Shown: positions 1 through 8,263 of the stretch, in pieces
Position numbering within the stretch: the stretch's first letter is position 1
Layout of the letters: each line of letters opens with the position of its first letter
From: an uncultured Actinomycetes bacterium
GTDB lineage: Bacteria > Actinomycetota > Acidimicrobiia > Acidimicrobiales > Acidimicrobilacustridaceae
NCBI GenBank assembly: GCA_945957335.1
Contig: CAMFLJ010000043.1
Coordinates: 1-16,164 of the forward strand
Reading direction: 5' to 3'
DNA length: 16,164 nucleotides
Translations under genes and position numbers: made by a program
The notes under the pieces: generated by a model
The model's input: only the letters and a program-made list of their open reading frames with translations
What the model was told of the DNA's origin: nothing
Databases searched by the model: none

Positions 1-1191
1 GTTGGTGAGGGCGACCCCGGCGACGCCGAGCAGAAGGACCACTGCGACCCCCGCGGCGATGCCGACGAGGAGGCGGCGTCGGTGCTGGCCCGGCGGCGCG
101 GGCAGGGCGGCGACGACGTCGGCCGGGGTCCGGGTGACGAGGTGCACCAGCGTGCACACGCCGAGGTAGCTGAGCCAGAGCCCGCCGACGAACGCCACCT
201 GGGTGACGGCCTGGTCGTCGTTGAGGGCGACGTAGGCGCCGATCACGACGGCACCCGCTCCGAGCAGCACGGTCCCGCCCGTGGTCTGGCGGCGACGGTC
301 GGCCCACGCCCGGAAGCGGGCCCACTCCCGGCTGGGGGTCGGCAGCGGCGCGTCGGCCCTGCGGGTGGCGGCGGCCAGCAGCAGGCCGTAGGCGGCCACG
401 AACAGGCCGATCGTGCCGAGGTCGCCGAGCACGTTCCCGACCGCAGCGGCGACGGCCGCACCGAGTGGGCCATCCGAGATCCGGCTGCGCGCCACGAACT
501 GGGCGATGGGCACGAGCAGGGCGAGGAGGAGGCCGGTGACCATCACGCCCCACCCGAGACGGCGCACGGCCCCGCGACGGCGCGAGGCCACGAAGATGCT
601 GGCGGCGGCGAGCAGCGGGGCGGCGATCAGGCCGATGGTCATCACCAGCCCGGCGTAGGACTCCCAGCTCCAGACCTGCAGGTCGGAGAGCTTCTTGGTG
701 ATGTCGGCGAAGCTGTTGTTGAGCCCACCGGGGTTGCTCTGGCCGGTCGCCGCGCTGCTGGGCAGCGACAGGTTGGCGGTGATGATCGAGATCGAGTCGG
801 AGAGGTCGAGCGCCGCCGCGCTCGGGTCGCTGCCGTTGTCCTGCGACTCGATGATCGCCTTGTGGGTGCGGTTCACGGCGGTGCGGAAGATGGAGCGGAA
901 CGAGTCGGTGTCGACCGCCGCCTCGACCGCCAGCTGCATGGCCGGCCGGTAGTTCACCGCCGTCTGGTTGCCGGCCCGGGCCAGCTGCTCGGTGATGCGC
1001 GACGCCAGCTCGGTGCGCACCTCGGGCTCGTCGAGGACGGCGACGGAACGGTCGGCGAAGGCATCGCTGTCGTACACCGTGTTGGACGCCCACGCGGCCA
1101 GCAGCCCGACGAAGAACGAGACGCACGAGAGGACCAGCAGCGCGATGCTGCCGGCGCGTCGTGCGCGTGAGCCCGCGGGACCGGCCGTCAT
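1..1191 (-). CDS. Multi-spanning membrane protein with N-terminal extracytoplasmic domain (3' end cut by window edge)
   Basis: An uninterrupted minus-strand frame of 397 codons starts with ATG at 1191 and reaches base 1 without a stop, so the C-terminus is missing. The protein has an arginine-rich N-terminus, a membrane segment at about residues 14-36, and a polar segment of about 140 residues (roughly 37-178) that is probably outside the membrane. At least six more hydrophobic segments follow at about 180-203, 213-234, 246-275, 305-322, 330-352 and 372-394. The start of the polar region (VYDSDAFADR, then LDEPEVRTELASRITEQL) resembles a set of uncharacterised actinobacterial integral membrane proteins that I recall without a named function. 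It lies 27 bases after fdsD on the same strand. A TACATT box 8 bases before the ATG and the lack of a ribosome binding site suggest it may have its own leaderless promoter. No function is assigned. Confidence 0.8.
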   Translation of the reverse strand, partial: MTAGPAGSRARRAGSIALLVLSCVSFFVGLLAAWASNTVYDSDAFADRSVAVLDEPEVRTELASRITEQLARAGNQTAVNYRPAMQLAVEAAVDTDSFRSIFRTAVNRTHKAIIESQDNGSDPSAAALDLSDSISIITANLSLPSSAATGQSNPGGLNNSFADITKKLSDLQVWSWESYAGLVMTIGLIAAPLLAAASIFVASRRRGAVRRLGWGVMVTGLLLALLVPIAQFVARSRISDGPLGAAVAAAVGNVLGDLGTIGLFVAAYGLLLAAATRRADAPLPTPSREWARFRAWADRRRQTTGGTVLLGAGAVVIGAYVALNDDQAVTQVAFVGGLWLSYLGVCTLVHLVTRTPADVVAALPAPPGQHRRRLLVGIAAGVAVVLLLGVAGVALTN

Positions 1192-1199
1192 GGCCCGGG

Positions 1200-1205
1200 A
1201 ATGTA
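1200..1205 (-). promoter_or_regulatory. Candidate -10 box of a leaderless promoter for the membrane protein
   Basis: The minus strand reads TACATT, then 8 bases, then the ATG at 1191. This spacing would put the transcription start at or next to the start codon. There is no convincing ribosome binding site in the short gap after fdsD. Similar TANNNT boxes 7-8 bases before ATG occur at three other genes in this window. I see no clear -35 element. Confidence 0.3.
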
Positions 1206-1218
1206 GCTGTCGACCTGC

Positions 1219-1458
1219 CTAGGCGGTCGGGCCGGGGGCGTCGGCGCGGAGCAGCGCCGCCGCGTCGATGACGATGGGGTCGATCCCGTCATCCCCCTCG
1301 GGCGCGGCGGCGACCTGCGCGAGCAGGTCGGCCCGCATGCGCTCCTCCCAGAACAGCCGGATGTGCTCGGCGACCTCACCGGCCGCCTCGGCGGGCGGTC
1401 GGTGGCGGAACTGGGCGGCGATGTCGTTCGCCATCCGGATCTGGGGCGGCTCGACCAC
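1219..1458 (-). CDS. fdsD: NAD-dependent formate dehydrogenase, delta subunit
   Basis: This 79-residue protein starts with GTG at 1458, 3 bases after the fdsA stop. It carries the features of the small FdsD family: an N-terminal MANDIAAQFRHRP-like stretch, then VAEHIRLFWEERMRADLLA, and a C-terminal DGIDPIVIDAAALL. FdsD is a short subunit or accessory of the soluble molybdenum formate dehydrogenase, encoded at the end of fds operons. It is reported to be needed for full activity, though its exact role is poorly defined. The length is normal for the family. An alternative internal start at Met9 (ATG at 1434) would remove part of the conserved N-terminus, so the GTG is preferred. Position directly after fdsA supports the call strongly. 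Confidence 0.88.
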   Translation of the reverse strand: MVEPPQIRMANDIAAQFRHRPPAEAAGEVAEHIRLFWEERMRADLLAQVAAAPEGDDGIDPIVIDAAALLRADAPGPTA

Positions 1459-1461
1459 GCC

Positions 1462-4281
1462 TCAGCCGCCCGCCACGGGCACCTGGTCGGCCGTCTGCTC
1501 GACCTCGGCAGGTGCGGTCAGCAGCGCCACCTGCACCGCGGTGACCTTGTACTCGGGGCAGTTGGTGGCCCAGTCGGAGTACTCGGTGGTCACGACGTTG
1601 GCCCGGGTGACGGGGTGGTGGAAGGTCGTGTAGACGACGCCCACCGGCATCCGGTCGGCGATCCGGGCCCGCAGGGTGGTCTCCCCTGCCCGGCTCGCCA
1701 GCGACACCCGGTCGCCGTCGGAGATGCCGCGCACCTCGGCGTCGTGGGGGTGGATCTCGAGGACGTCCTCGCCGTGCCAAGCCACGTTGGCGGTGCGGCG
1801 GGTCTGGGCGCCCACGTTGTACTGGGTGAGGATCCGCCCGGTGGTGAGGATGAGCGGGAACCGACGGGTGCTGCGCTCCCTGGTGGGGACGTAGGTGGTC
1901 TCCATGAAGCGGCCCTTGCCGCGGACGAAGCCGTCGACGTGCATGATCGGCGTGCCGTCCGGCGCAGCGTCGTTGCACGGCCACTGCACGCTGCCGACCT
2001 CGTCGAGCTTGGCGTGGGACACCCCGGCGAAGGTGGGCGTGGTGAGGGCGATCTCGTCCATGATCTGGGCGGCGTCGTCGTAGTGCATCGGGTAGCCCAT
2101 GGCCTGGGCGATCTCCGAGACGATCTCCCACTCCTGCTTGCCGGTCTTCGGTGCCATCAGCGGCCGCACCCGGTTGATGCGGCGCTCGGCGTTGGTGAAC
2201 GTGCCGTCCTTCTCGAGGAACGACGTGCCCGGCAGCAGCACGTGGGCGAACTTGGCGGTCTCGTTGACGAACAGGTCCTGCACGACGAGCAGGTCGAGGG
2301 CGGCGAGGGCGGCGTGCACGTGGGTGATGTTCGGGTCGGACTGCGCGATGTCCTCGCCCTGCACGAACAGCGCCCGGAACGAGCCGTCGAGCGCGGCGTC
2401 GAACATGTTGGGGATGCGCAGGCCGGGCTCGTCGAGGATCGGGGTGCCCCAGAGCTGCTCGTAGACCTCGCGGACACCGTCGTCGGAGACGTGGCGGTAG
2501 CCGGGCAGCTCGTGCGGGAACGAGCCCATGTCGCACGAGCCCTGCACGTTGTTCTGGCCGCGCAGCGGGTTCACGCCGACGCCGTCGCGCCCGATGTTGC
2601 CGGTGGCCATGGCCAGGTTGGCCATGCCCATCACCATCGTGGAGCCCTGGCTGTGCTCGGTGACGCCCAGGCCGTAGTAGATCGCCGAGTTGCCGCCGGT
2701 GGCGTAGAGGCGGGCGGCGGCCCGCAGCTCGGCCGCGGGCACCCCGGTGACCTCCTCGAGGGCCTCGGGCGAGTTCTCGGGCCGGGCGATGACCTCGGCC
2801 CACTCGTCGTAGCCCTCGCAGCGCTCGGCGACGAACTCGGTGTCGACGAGGCCCTCGGTGACCGCGACGTGGGCCATGGCGTTGACCACGGCGACGTTCG
2901 TCCCCGGGGCCAGCTGCAGGTGGTGGGTGGCCTCGATGTGGGGGGTGCGCACGAGGTCGATCCGCCGGGGGTCGATGACGATGAGCTTCGCCCCCTCCCG
3001 GAGCCGCCGCTTCATCCGGGAGGCGAACACCGGGTGGCCGTCGGTGGGGTTGGCACCGATCACCACGATCACGTCGGAGGCGGCGACGGACTTGAAGTCC
3101 TGCGTGCCGGCCGAGGTGCCGAAGGTCTGCTTGAGGCCGTACCCGGTCGGCGAGTGGCAGACCCGGGCGCAGGTGTCGACGTTGTTGTTGCCGAACGCGG
3201 CCCGCACCAGCTTCTGGACGACGTAGACCTCTTCGTTGGTGCAGCGCGACGAGGTGATGGCGCCGATCGAGCCCCGACCGTGCTCGCCCTGGATCTCCAG
3301 CAACCGGCGGGCGGTGAAGGAGATGGCCTCGTCCCAGGAGACGGGACGGAACTCCTCGGCGAGGGAGTCGCGCACCATCGGCTCGAGCACCCTGTCGGGG
3401 TGGCTGGCGTAGCCGAACGCGAAGCGGCCCTTGACGCAGCTGTGGCCCTCGTTGGCGCCGCCGGTCTTGGACGGGACCATCCGCACCAGCTCGTCGCCGC
3501 GCAGCTCGGCCCGGAACGAGCAGCCCACACCGCAGTAGGCGCAGGTGGTCTCGACGCTGCGGGTGGGCACGCCCAGCTCGATGACGGTGTTCTCCTGCAG
3601 CGTGGCCGTGGGGCAGGCCTGCACGCAGGCCCCGCACGACACGCAGTCGGAGTCGAAGAACCCGACGTCGGAGCCGGCGGCGATCTTGGAGGCGAAGCCC
3701 CGCCCGTCGACGGTGAGGGCGATGGTGCCCTGCACCTCGTCGCACGCCCGCACGCAGCGCGAGCACACGATGCACTTGGAGCCGTCGAACGTGAAGTACG
3801 GGTTGGAGGTGTCCTTCGGGGCGTCGAGGTGGTTGGCACCGGCGTCGACGCCCGAGCCGTAGCGGACCTCGCGCAGGCCGGTGACGCCGGCCATGTCCTG
3901 CAGCTCGCAGTCGCCGTTGGCCGAGCAGGTCAGGCAGTCGAGCGGGTGGTCGGAGATGTAGAGCTCCATGACCCCGCGGCGCAGCTTGGCGACCTTGTCG
4001 GTCTGGGTGCGCACGACCATGCCGTCGCTGACCGGGGTGGTGCACGAGGCCGGCGTGCCCTTGGCCCCGTCGATCTCCACCAGGCAGAGTCGGCAGGAGC
4101 CGAACGGCTCGAGCGAGTCGGTCGCGCACAGCTTGGGGACGTCGACGCCGGCGGTGGCGGCCGCGCGCATCACCGACGTGCCGGGGGCGACGTCGACCGA
4201 GATGCCGTCGATGGTGACCGAGACGGTGGCCTCGCCCGGGCGGGCGGGGGTGCCGAGGTCGGGTTGCTTGGCCAGGCTCAC
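1462..4281 (-). CDS. fdsA: NAD-dependent formate dehydrogenase, alpha (catalytic, molybdenum and Fe-S) subunit
   Basis: This subunit oxidises formate to CO2 at a Mo-bis-MGD centre and passes electrons through Fe-S clusters to FdsB and NAD+. The protein has 939 residues, a usual FdsA length. In order: a 2Fe-2S ferredoxin-like domain (C52, C63, C66, C80); a His-Cys3 4Fe-4S site (H112, C116, C119, C125); two 4Fe-4S ferredoxin motifs (C170/173/176/180 and C213/216/219/223); then the catalytic part, which opens with a further 4Fe-4S site (C247, C250, C254, C282). The motif CARVCHSPTGYG gives the likely molybdenum ligand C375 with adjacent H376, and R574 in NPLRGQNNVQ fits the active-site arginine. 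It is a cysteine enzyme, not selenocysteine. The GTG start at 4281 overlaps the fdsB stop as GTGA and has GGGGAGGA upstream; the frame stays open upstream, but that part is arginine-rich and lies antisense-like over fdsB. Confidence 0.97.
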   Translation of the reverse strand: MSLAKQPDLGTPARPGEATVSVTIDGISVDVAPGTSVMRAAATAGVDVPKLCATDSLEPFGSCRLCLVEIDGAKGTPASCTTPVSDGMVVRTQTDKVAKLRRGVMELYISDHPLDCLTCSANGDCELQDMAGVTGLREVRYGSGVDAGANHLDAPKDTSNPYFTFDGSKCIVCSRCVRACDEVQGTIALTVDGRGFASKIAAGSDVGFFDSDCVSCGACVQACPTATLQENTVIELGVPTRSVETTCAYCGVGCSFRAELRGDELVRMVPSKTGGANEGHSCVKGRFAFGYASHPDRVLEPMVRDSLAEEFRPVSWDEAISFTARRLLEIQGEHGRGSIGAITSSRCTNEEVYVVQKLVRAAFGNNNVDTCARVCHSPTGYGLKQTFGTSAGTQDFKSVAASDVIVVIGANPTDGHPVFASRMKRRLREGAKLIVIDPRRIDLVRTPHIEATHHLQLAPGTNVAVVNAMAHVAVTEGLVDTEFVAERCEGYDEWAEVIARPENSPEALEEVTGVPAAELRAAARLYATGGNSAIYYGLGVTEHSQGSTMVMGMANLAMATGNIGRDGVGVNPLRGQNNVQGSCDMGSFPHELPGYRHVSDDGVREVYEQLWGTPILDEPGLRIPNMFDAALDGSFRALFVQGEDIAQSDPNITHVHAALAALDLLVVQDLFVNETAKFAHVLLPGTSFLEKDGTFTNAERRINRVRPLMAPKTGKQEWEIVSEIAQAMGYPMHYDDAAQIMDEIALTTPTFAGVSHAKLDEVGSVQWPCNDAAPDGTPIMHVDGFVRGKGRFMETTYVPTRERSTRRFPLILTTGRILTQYNVGAQTRRTANVAWHGEDVLEIHPHDAEVRGISDGDRVSLASRAGETTLRARIADRMPVGVVYTTFHHPVTRANVVTTEYSDWATNCPEYKVTAVQVALLTAPAEVEQTADQVPVAGG

Positions 4282-5801
4282 CGGAAGTCCTCCCCGAAGT
4301 GCTCCACCGCCGAGCGTACGGGCATGGGGGTGAGACCCCCCATCGCGCACAACGACCCGTCGGCCATCAGCTCGCAGAGGTCGTCGAGCAGCGCCAGGTT
4401 CGCGTCGCGGTCCTCGCCGGCCCGGATCTTGTCGATCACCTCGACGCCGCGCACCGAGCCGATGCGGCAGGGCGTGCACTTGCCGCACGACTCCTCGGCA
4501 CAGAACTCCATGGCGAACCGGGCCATGCGCGACATGTCGACCGTGTCGTCGAAGACCACGACGCCGCCGTGTCCGACCATGGCGCCGACCGCGGCCATCT
4601 CCTCGTAGCCGACGGCCACGTCGAAGCGGCTCACCGGCAGGTAGGCACCCAGTGGGCCTCCGACCTGCACGGCCCGCACCGGGCGGCCCGAGGCGGTGCC
4701 GCCGCCGAACCCCTCGACGAGCTCGCCGAGGGTGACACCGAAGCCGGTCTCGACGATGCCGCCCTGCTTCACGTTGCCGGCCAGCTGGAAGACGCTGGTG
4801 CCCCGGGAGCGCCCGACGCCGTGCTCGGCGTAGGCCTGCGCGCCGTGGGCCAGCACCCAGGGCACCGAGGCCAGGGTGATGACGTTGTTGACCACGGTGG
4901 GGCGACCGAAGAGGCCCTCGAGGGCGGGGATCGGCGGCTTGGCCCGCACCTGGCCGCGCTTGCCCTCGAGGCTCTCGAGCATCGCCGTCTCCTCGCCGCA
5001 GATGTAGGCGCCCGCGCCGACGCGCACCTGCACGTCGAAGGAGAGGTCGGACCCGAGGACGTGCTCACCGAGCCAGCCCCGGGCGCGAGCGGCGTCGATG
5101 GCGGCCTCCATGGCCACGACGGCGTCCGGGTACTCGGAGCGGAGGTAGACGAAGCCCTCGGTGGCGCCGGTGGCGTAGGCGGCGATGGCCATGCCCTCGA
5201 GGAGGGTGAAGGGGTCGCCCTCCATCAGCATGCGGTCGGCGTAGGTGCCCGAGTCGCCCTCGTCGGCGTTGCAGCAGACGAACTTCACGTCGGCCTCGGC
5301 CCCGGCGACGGTGCGCCACTTGATGCCCGCGGGGAAGCCGGCGCCGCCCCGGCCGCGGAGGCCCGAGTCGACGACGGCCTCGACCACGGCCTCGGGGCCC
5401 ATGGCCAGCGCGGCGCGCAGCCCGGCCATGCCGCCGTGGCGCTCGAAGTCGTCGGCCGATCGGGGGTCGACGACCCCGACCCGGGCGAAGGTGAGGCGCT
5501 GCTGGCGCCGCAACCAGTCGAGCTCGTCGACCGGGCCGAGGCCGGATGCGGTGCCGTCCAGCATCCCCTCGCCGATCAGGCCGTCGACCCGCTCGGGCTC
5601 GACGGGGCCGTAGCCCACCCGACCCTGGGGCGTCTCGACCTCCACGAGCGGCTCGAGCCAGAGCATCCCCCGAGAGCCGGTGCGGACGAGGTCGACCTCG
5701 ATGCCACGGGCCGCTGCCACGGCCGCGATCCGCTCGGCGACCTCGTCGGCCCCGACGGAGCGAGCCGCCGAGTCGCGGGGCACGAACACCCGGGCGGTCA
5801 C
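4278..5801 (-). CDS. fdsB: NAD-dependent formate dehydrogenase, beta (flavin, NADH-binding) subunit
   Basis: This 507-residue protein is homologous to NuoF of complex I and carries FMN, the NAD(H) site and one 4Fe-4S cluster, so it is where NAD+ is reduced. An N-terminal region of about 90 residues precedes the NuoF core. FMN/NAD motifs include GLRGRGGAGFPAGIKW (about 147-162), CNADEGDSGTYADR (177-190) and GAGAYICGEETAMLESLEG (262-280). The cluster ligands are C439, C442 and C445 in ESCGKCTPCRIGS, plus C485. The start is GTG at 5801, overlapping the fdsG stop as GTGA with GGGGGA a few bases upstream, which points to translational coupling. Its stop overlaps the fdsA start in the same way. Complex I NuoF is less likely because the neighbours are FdsG, FdsA and FdsD, not other Nuo subunits. 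Confidence 0.96.
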   Translation of the reverse strand: MTARVFVPRDSAARSVGADEVAERIAAVAAARGIEVDLVRTGSRGMLWLEPLVEVETPQGRVGYGPVEPERVDGLIGEGMLDGTASGLGPVDELDWLRRQQRLTFARVGVVDPRSADDFERHGGMAGLRAALAMGPEAVVEAVVDSGLRGRGGAGFPAGIKWRTVAGAEADVKFVCCNADEGDSGTYADRMLMEGDPFTLLEGMAIAAYATGATEGFVYLRSEYPDAVVAMEAAIDAARARGWLGEHVLGSDLSFDVQVRVGAGAYICGEETAMLESLEGKRGQVRAKPPIPALEGLFGRPTVVNNVITLASVPWVLAHGAQAYAEHGVGRSRGTSVFQLAGNVKQGGIVETGFGVTLGELVEGFGGGTASGRPVRAVQVGGPLGAYLPVSRFDVAVGYEEMAAVGAMVGHGGVVVFDDTVDMSRMARFAMEFCAEESCGKCTPCRIGSVRGVEVIDKIRAGEDRDANLALLDDLCELMADGSLCAMGGLTPMPVRSAVEHFGEDFR

Positions 5802-6271
5802 AGGTCCCCCAGGATGGCGTCGAGGCGGTCGGGGGTGACCCGGCCCCGCAGGACGCCGTCGACCTGCACCGACGGGCCGAGGGCGCAGTTGCCGAGGCAG
5901 AAGACCTCGTCGAGCGTGACCCCGCCGTCGCCGGTCGTCTCACCGAAGCCGACGCCGAGCGAGTCGCGGGCGTGGGCGGCGAGGGCCTCGGCCCCGACCG
6001 ACTGGCACGCCTCGGCCCGGCAGATGCGCACGGTGGACCGTCCCGATGGCGCCGTCCGGAAGTCCGTGTAGAAGGTGACCACGCCGTGCACCTCGGCCAC
6101 CGCGACGTTGAGCACGTCGGCCACGACGGCGACGTCGCCCGGCTCGATGTGGCCGAGCTGGTCGTTCACGGCGTGCAGCACGGGGAGCAACGGGCCCCGG
6201 AGGCCCAGGTGGGCCTCGGTGATCTCGCGCACCCGGGCCGAGCGGGCGTCGGCCATCTCCCCCGACGTCAT
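5798..6271 (-). CDS. fdsG: NAD-dependent formate dehydrogenase, gamma (2Fe-2S, NuoE-like) subunit
   Basis: This 157-residue thioredoxin-like 2Fe-2S protein is related to NuoE and to the FdsG subunit that pairs with FdsB. The ligands are C84 and C89 (CRAEAC) and C125 and C129 (CLGNC), the usual spacing. The stretch VAEVHGVVTFYTDF is typical of the family. The frame stays open upstream, but translation there is arginine-rich and overlaps fdhD, so the start must be internal. ATG at 6271 is chosen; ATG at 6256 is also possible but has a purine run directly against it instead of at proper spacing. Neither has an ideal ribosome binding site. It begins 41 bases after the fdhD stop and overlaps fdsB by 4 bases. 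Confidence 0.93.
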   Translation of the reverse strand: MTSGEMADARSARVREITEAHLGLRGPLLPVLHAVNDQLGHIEPGDVAVVADVLNVAVAEVHGVVTFYTDFRTAPSGRSTVRICRAEACQSVGAEALAAHARDSLGVGFGETTGDGGVTLDEVFCLGNCALGPSVQVDGVLRGRVTPDRLDAILGDL

Positions 6272-6312
6272 TGGTGAAGGGTGCACCGGCGGCACAGGTG
6301 TCGTCAAAGCGC

Positions 6313-7107
6313 TCAGGCGTACACGTTGAACGCGTCGCCCCGCACGAACCCGGCGAGGGTGAGCCCGGCCGCGGTGGCCGTCTCGACGGCGAGCGCCGAG
6401 GGGGCCGACACCGCGATGACCGCCTCGAAGCCGGCGGCCCACGCCTTCTGCACCATCTCGAAGCTGGCCCGGCCGCTCACGAACAGGCCCTGGCCGGTGG
6501 CCGGCAGGCGGTCGTCGAGCAGCAGCCGACCCACGACCTTGTCGACGGCGTTGTGGCGTCCGATGTCCTCGCGCACGACGTCGATGGCGCCGGTGCGGTC
6601 GAAGGAGGCAGCGGCGTGGGCCGAGCCGGTGCGGGTGAAGAGGTCCTGCTCGGCGCGCACCTTCTCGGTGACGGCGTAGAGCACCTGCGGGTCCCAGGGA
6701 TCGTGGGCCGGGAGCGGTTCGAGGCGGTCGCGCAGGTCGTCGAGCTGGGTGCTGCCGCAGATCCCGCACGACGACGACGTGGTGCCGAGCCGGGCGGCCG
6801 GCTCGGGAGCCACTCCCCCGGTGTCGACGCTGACCACGTTGAACTCGGTCTCGACGGCCGAGCCGGTGCCGCAGTAGCGGCACGTCAGCACGGGGGCGCC
6901 GGCCAGGAGCCCGTCGGTGAAGCAGAAGCCGATGGCCAGCTCGAAGTCGTGGCCGGGGGTGCGCATGGTGGTGGCCACCCGCACGCCGTCGAGGCGGATC
7001 TCGAGGGGCTCCTCGACGATCACGTCGTCGGGCCGGCGGCCCTGGTCGACGGCGCCGGCCTCGGTGACACGGCGGGCGAGCACCTGCTCGCTGCGGCCCC
7101 GGGACAT
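6313..7107 (-). CDS. fdhD: Formate dehydrogenase accessory sulfurtransferase FdhD
   Basis: FdhD transfers sulfur to the Mo-bis-MGD cofactor of formate dehydrogenase, and the enzyme is inactive without it. With the ATG at 7107 the protein has 264 residues, normal for the family. Visible hallmarks are EEPLEIRLDG near the N-terminus, TMRTPGHDFELAIGF, the persulfide-carrying motif SSSCGICG (C114 and C117 in this numbering), and the C-terminal EDIGRHNAVDKVVG and SGRASFEMVQKA. A GTG 9 bases upstream (7116) is an alternative start. ATG is preferred because TAGCGT ends exactly 7 bases before it and no ribosome binding site is present, consistent with a leaderless transcript. fdhD heads the formate dehydrogenase set here; in the Rhodobacter-type order fdsGBACD the homologue fdsC lies after fdsA. 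Confidence 0.96.
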   Translation of the reverse strand: MSRGRSEQVLARRVTEAGAVDQGRRPDDVIVEEPLEIRLDGVRVATTMRTPGHDFELAIGFCFTDGLLAGAPVLTCRYCGTGSAVETEFNVVSVDTGGVAPEPAARLGTTSSSCGICGSTQLDDLRDRLEPLPAHDPWDPQVLYAVTEKVRAEQDLFTRTGSAHAAASFDRTGAIDVVREDIGRHNAVDKVVGRLLLDDRLPATGQGLFVSGRASFEMVQKAWAAGFEAVIAVSAPSALAVETATAAGLTLAGFVRGDAFNVYA

Positions 7108-7114
7108 GCCCGAC

Positions 7115-7120
7115 ACGCTA
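7115..7120 (-). promoter_or_regulatory. Candidate -10 box (TAGCGT) for the fdhD-fds operon
   Basis: The minus strand reads TAGCGT, 7 bases, then the ATG of fdhD. The sequence fits the actinobacterial TANNNT -10 consensus and would give a leaderless mRNA starting at or next to the ATG. It lies in the 28-base gap after the LCP gene stop, so formate dehydrogenase genes could be transcribed independently of the sigma/LCP pair. No clear -35 is visible. Confidence 0.4.
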
Positions 7121-7122
7121 CC

Positions 7123-7137
7123 GATCGGCCTCCGATC
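7123..7137. repeat. Short inverted repeat over the LCP stop codon
   Basis: GATCGG and CCGATC pair as a 6-base stem with a 3-base loop (CCT). It overlaps the stop codon of the LCP gene and sits directly upstream of the proposed fdhD -10 box. It has no U-tract, so it is a weak terminator at best; it could be an operator half-site pair or chance in GC-rich DNA. Confidence 0.3.
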
Positions 7138-8263
7138 AGGGACAGGGCCCGAACGGGACGACCGAGACCGGTTCCGGAATCGTGCCCGCTGCCCCCGGGA
7201 CGACGGAGCCCGCTCCGGCGACCGTCGCGGCCGGCAGCGTCCCGCCGACGGACTCGATAGCGCTCGATGCTCCGGCCCCGAGCACCACCACCGCCGCCGG
7301 GCCGATCATCGTAGGGACGACCGGTAGGAGCTCGGAGTCGACCGTCGGCTGCGGGCCCGACATCCCCCACCGCCCCAAGGCGAGGAGGGTGGCCGTGTCG
7401 ATCCGGCCGTCGATCGTCAGGTGGTCAGCGGCGAGGTCGACCAGCGACTGGACGCCGCCGACCGATCCGGCGAGCACCGGCAGGCGGGCCGCCACGATCT
7501 GCAGGAAGGTGCGCTGGCGCAAGGCTCGACCGAAGTCGCTGGTGGGGTCCTCGACCCAGCGCCCGCTGGCCGACAGGGTCTCCAGGTGCCGGCTGCGAGC
7601 GAGAGCGAGAGCGGTGCCGCCGTCAACCACCGTGCACTCCGCTGGGTCGAGCCGAAGGCCTGTCGCCTGGTCGCGAATCGTCTCGTGCACGCTCAACGGC
7701 ACGCCCCCCTCCGCGTCGACAAGGCCGATGAAGCTCGCGAAGTCGAGCTCCGCATAGCCCGAGATCGGGATGCCGAGCTGGCTCTCGACGGTCTCAACCA
7801 GCCCGGAGGGGCCACCCGTGGCGAACCTCGCGTTGAGCCGCCCATCGGCGCCGAGCGCAGGGTTCAGCACCAGGTCTCGGGGAAGCGAGAGAAGCACGAC
7901 CCGTCGCTCGGCGGGGACGACCCGCACGACGATCATGGTGTCGGACCGGGCGCCGGTGACGGTCCCGTCGTCGTCGGCCGTGCCCTCCCGCGAGTCGGAC
8001 CCGATGAGAAGCAGGTTGAACGGCTCGTCGAGGTTCACCGGCGGCGCCGCGAACTCGACGTCGACCCGGTGGATCTGCGACGTCCGCCAGAGGCCGTAGC
8101 CGGCCAGCGCGGCGATGACGACCGCCATCGAGGTCAGCACCGAGCCGGCGGCCAGGGCGAGCCGTCGACGGCTGCGTCGACGTCGGCCGAGGCGGTGCGC
8201 TCCGGCACGGAACTCGTCGTCGGGCGTGAAGCCCCGCGGGTCGTCGAGGTGATCGAGGTTCAT
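7136..8263 (-). CDS. LCP (LytR-CpsA-Psr) family cell-envelope protein
   Basis: LCP proteins are membrane-anchored enzymes that transfer glycopolymers from lipid carriers to peptidoglycan. This one has 375 residues: a cytoplasmic stretch rich in Asp then Arg (1-34), one membrane segment (about 35-58), and an outer LCP domain from about 80. Catalytic-type motifs are present: NLLLIGSDSR (83-92), RSDTMIVVRV (106-115), LLSLPRDL (124-131, with R129 and D130) and ALALARSRH (218-226). The C-terminal 70 residues are Ala/Gly/Val-rich and not recognised. The ATG at 8263 follows GGAGGAG and overlaps the sigma factor stop as ATGA, so the two are translated together. Its topology is also that of a membrane anti-sigma factor, which makes a regulatory role possible but unproven. 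Confidence 0.92.
   Translation of the reverse strand: MNLDHLDDPRGFTPDDEFRAGAHRLGRRRRSRRRLALAAGSVLTSMAVVIAALAGYGLWRTSQIHRVDVEFAAPPVNLDEPFNLLLIGSDSREGTADDDGTVTGARSDTMIVVRVVPAERRVVLLSLPRDLVLNPALGADGRLNARFATGGPSGLVETVESQLGIPISGYAELDFASFIGLVDAEGGVPLSVHETIRDQATGLRLDPAECTVVDGGTALALARSRHLETLSASGRWVEDPTSDFGRALRQRTFLQIVAARLPVLAGSVGGVQSLVDLAADHLTIDGRIDTATLLALGRWGMSGPQPTVDSELLPVVPTMIGPAAVVVLGAGASSAIESVGGTLPAATVAGAGSVVPGAAGTIPEPVSVVPFGPCP

Noticed and set aside
82..1170. Plus-strand open frame of 362 codons at the left edge
   Set aside because: Low-complexity Gly/His/Asp/Arg-rich translation; the opposite strand encodes a coherent multi-spanning membrane protein with no stop.
1462..4281. Selenocysteine form of formate dehydrogenase
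   Set aside because: The active-site position is an ordinary cysteine codon (C375), with no in-frame TGA, so no recoding is needed.
1363..4608. Very long plus-strand open frame (about 1080 codons) opposite fdsA
   Set aside because: It is the mirror of fdsA codon bias in high-GC DNA: His/Gly/Asp/Val/Arg-rich, no recognisable domain, while the minus strand has unmistakable FdsA motifs along the whole length.
4299..6071. Plus-strand open frame of 590 codons opposite fdsB and fdsG
   Set aside because: Shadow of fdsB/fdsG codon bias, without protein-family signals; both minus-strand genes have complete cofactor motifs.
4278..6271. fdsG/fdsB as part of a complex I (nuo) operon
   Set aside because: The homology to NuoE/NuoF is real, but the neighbours FdhD, FdsA with a Mo active site and FdsD define formate dehydrogenase; no other Nuo subunit is present.
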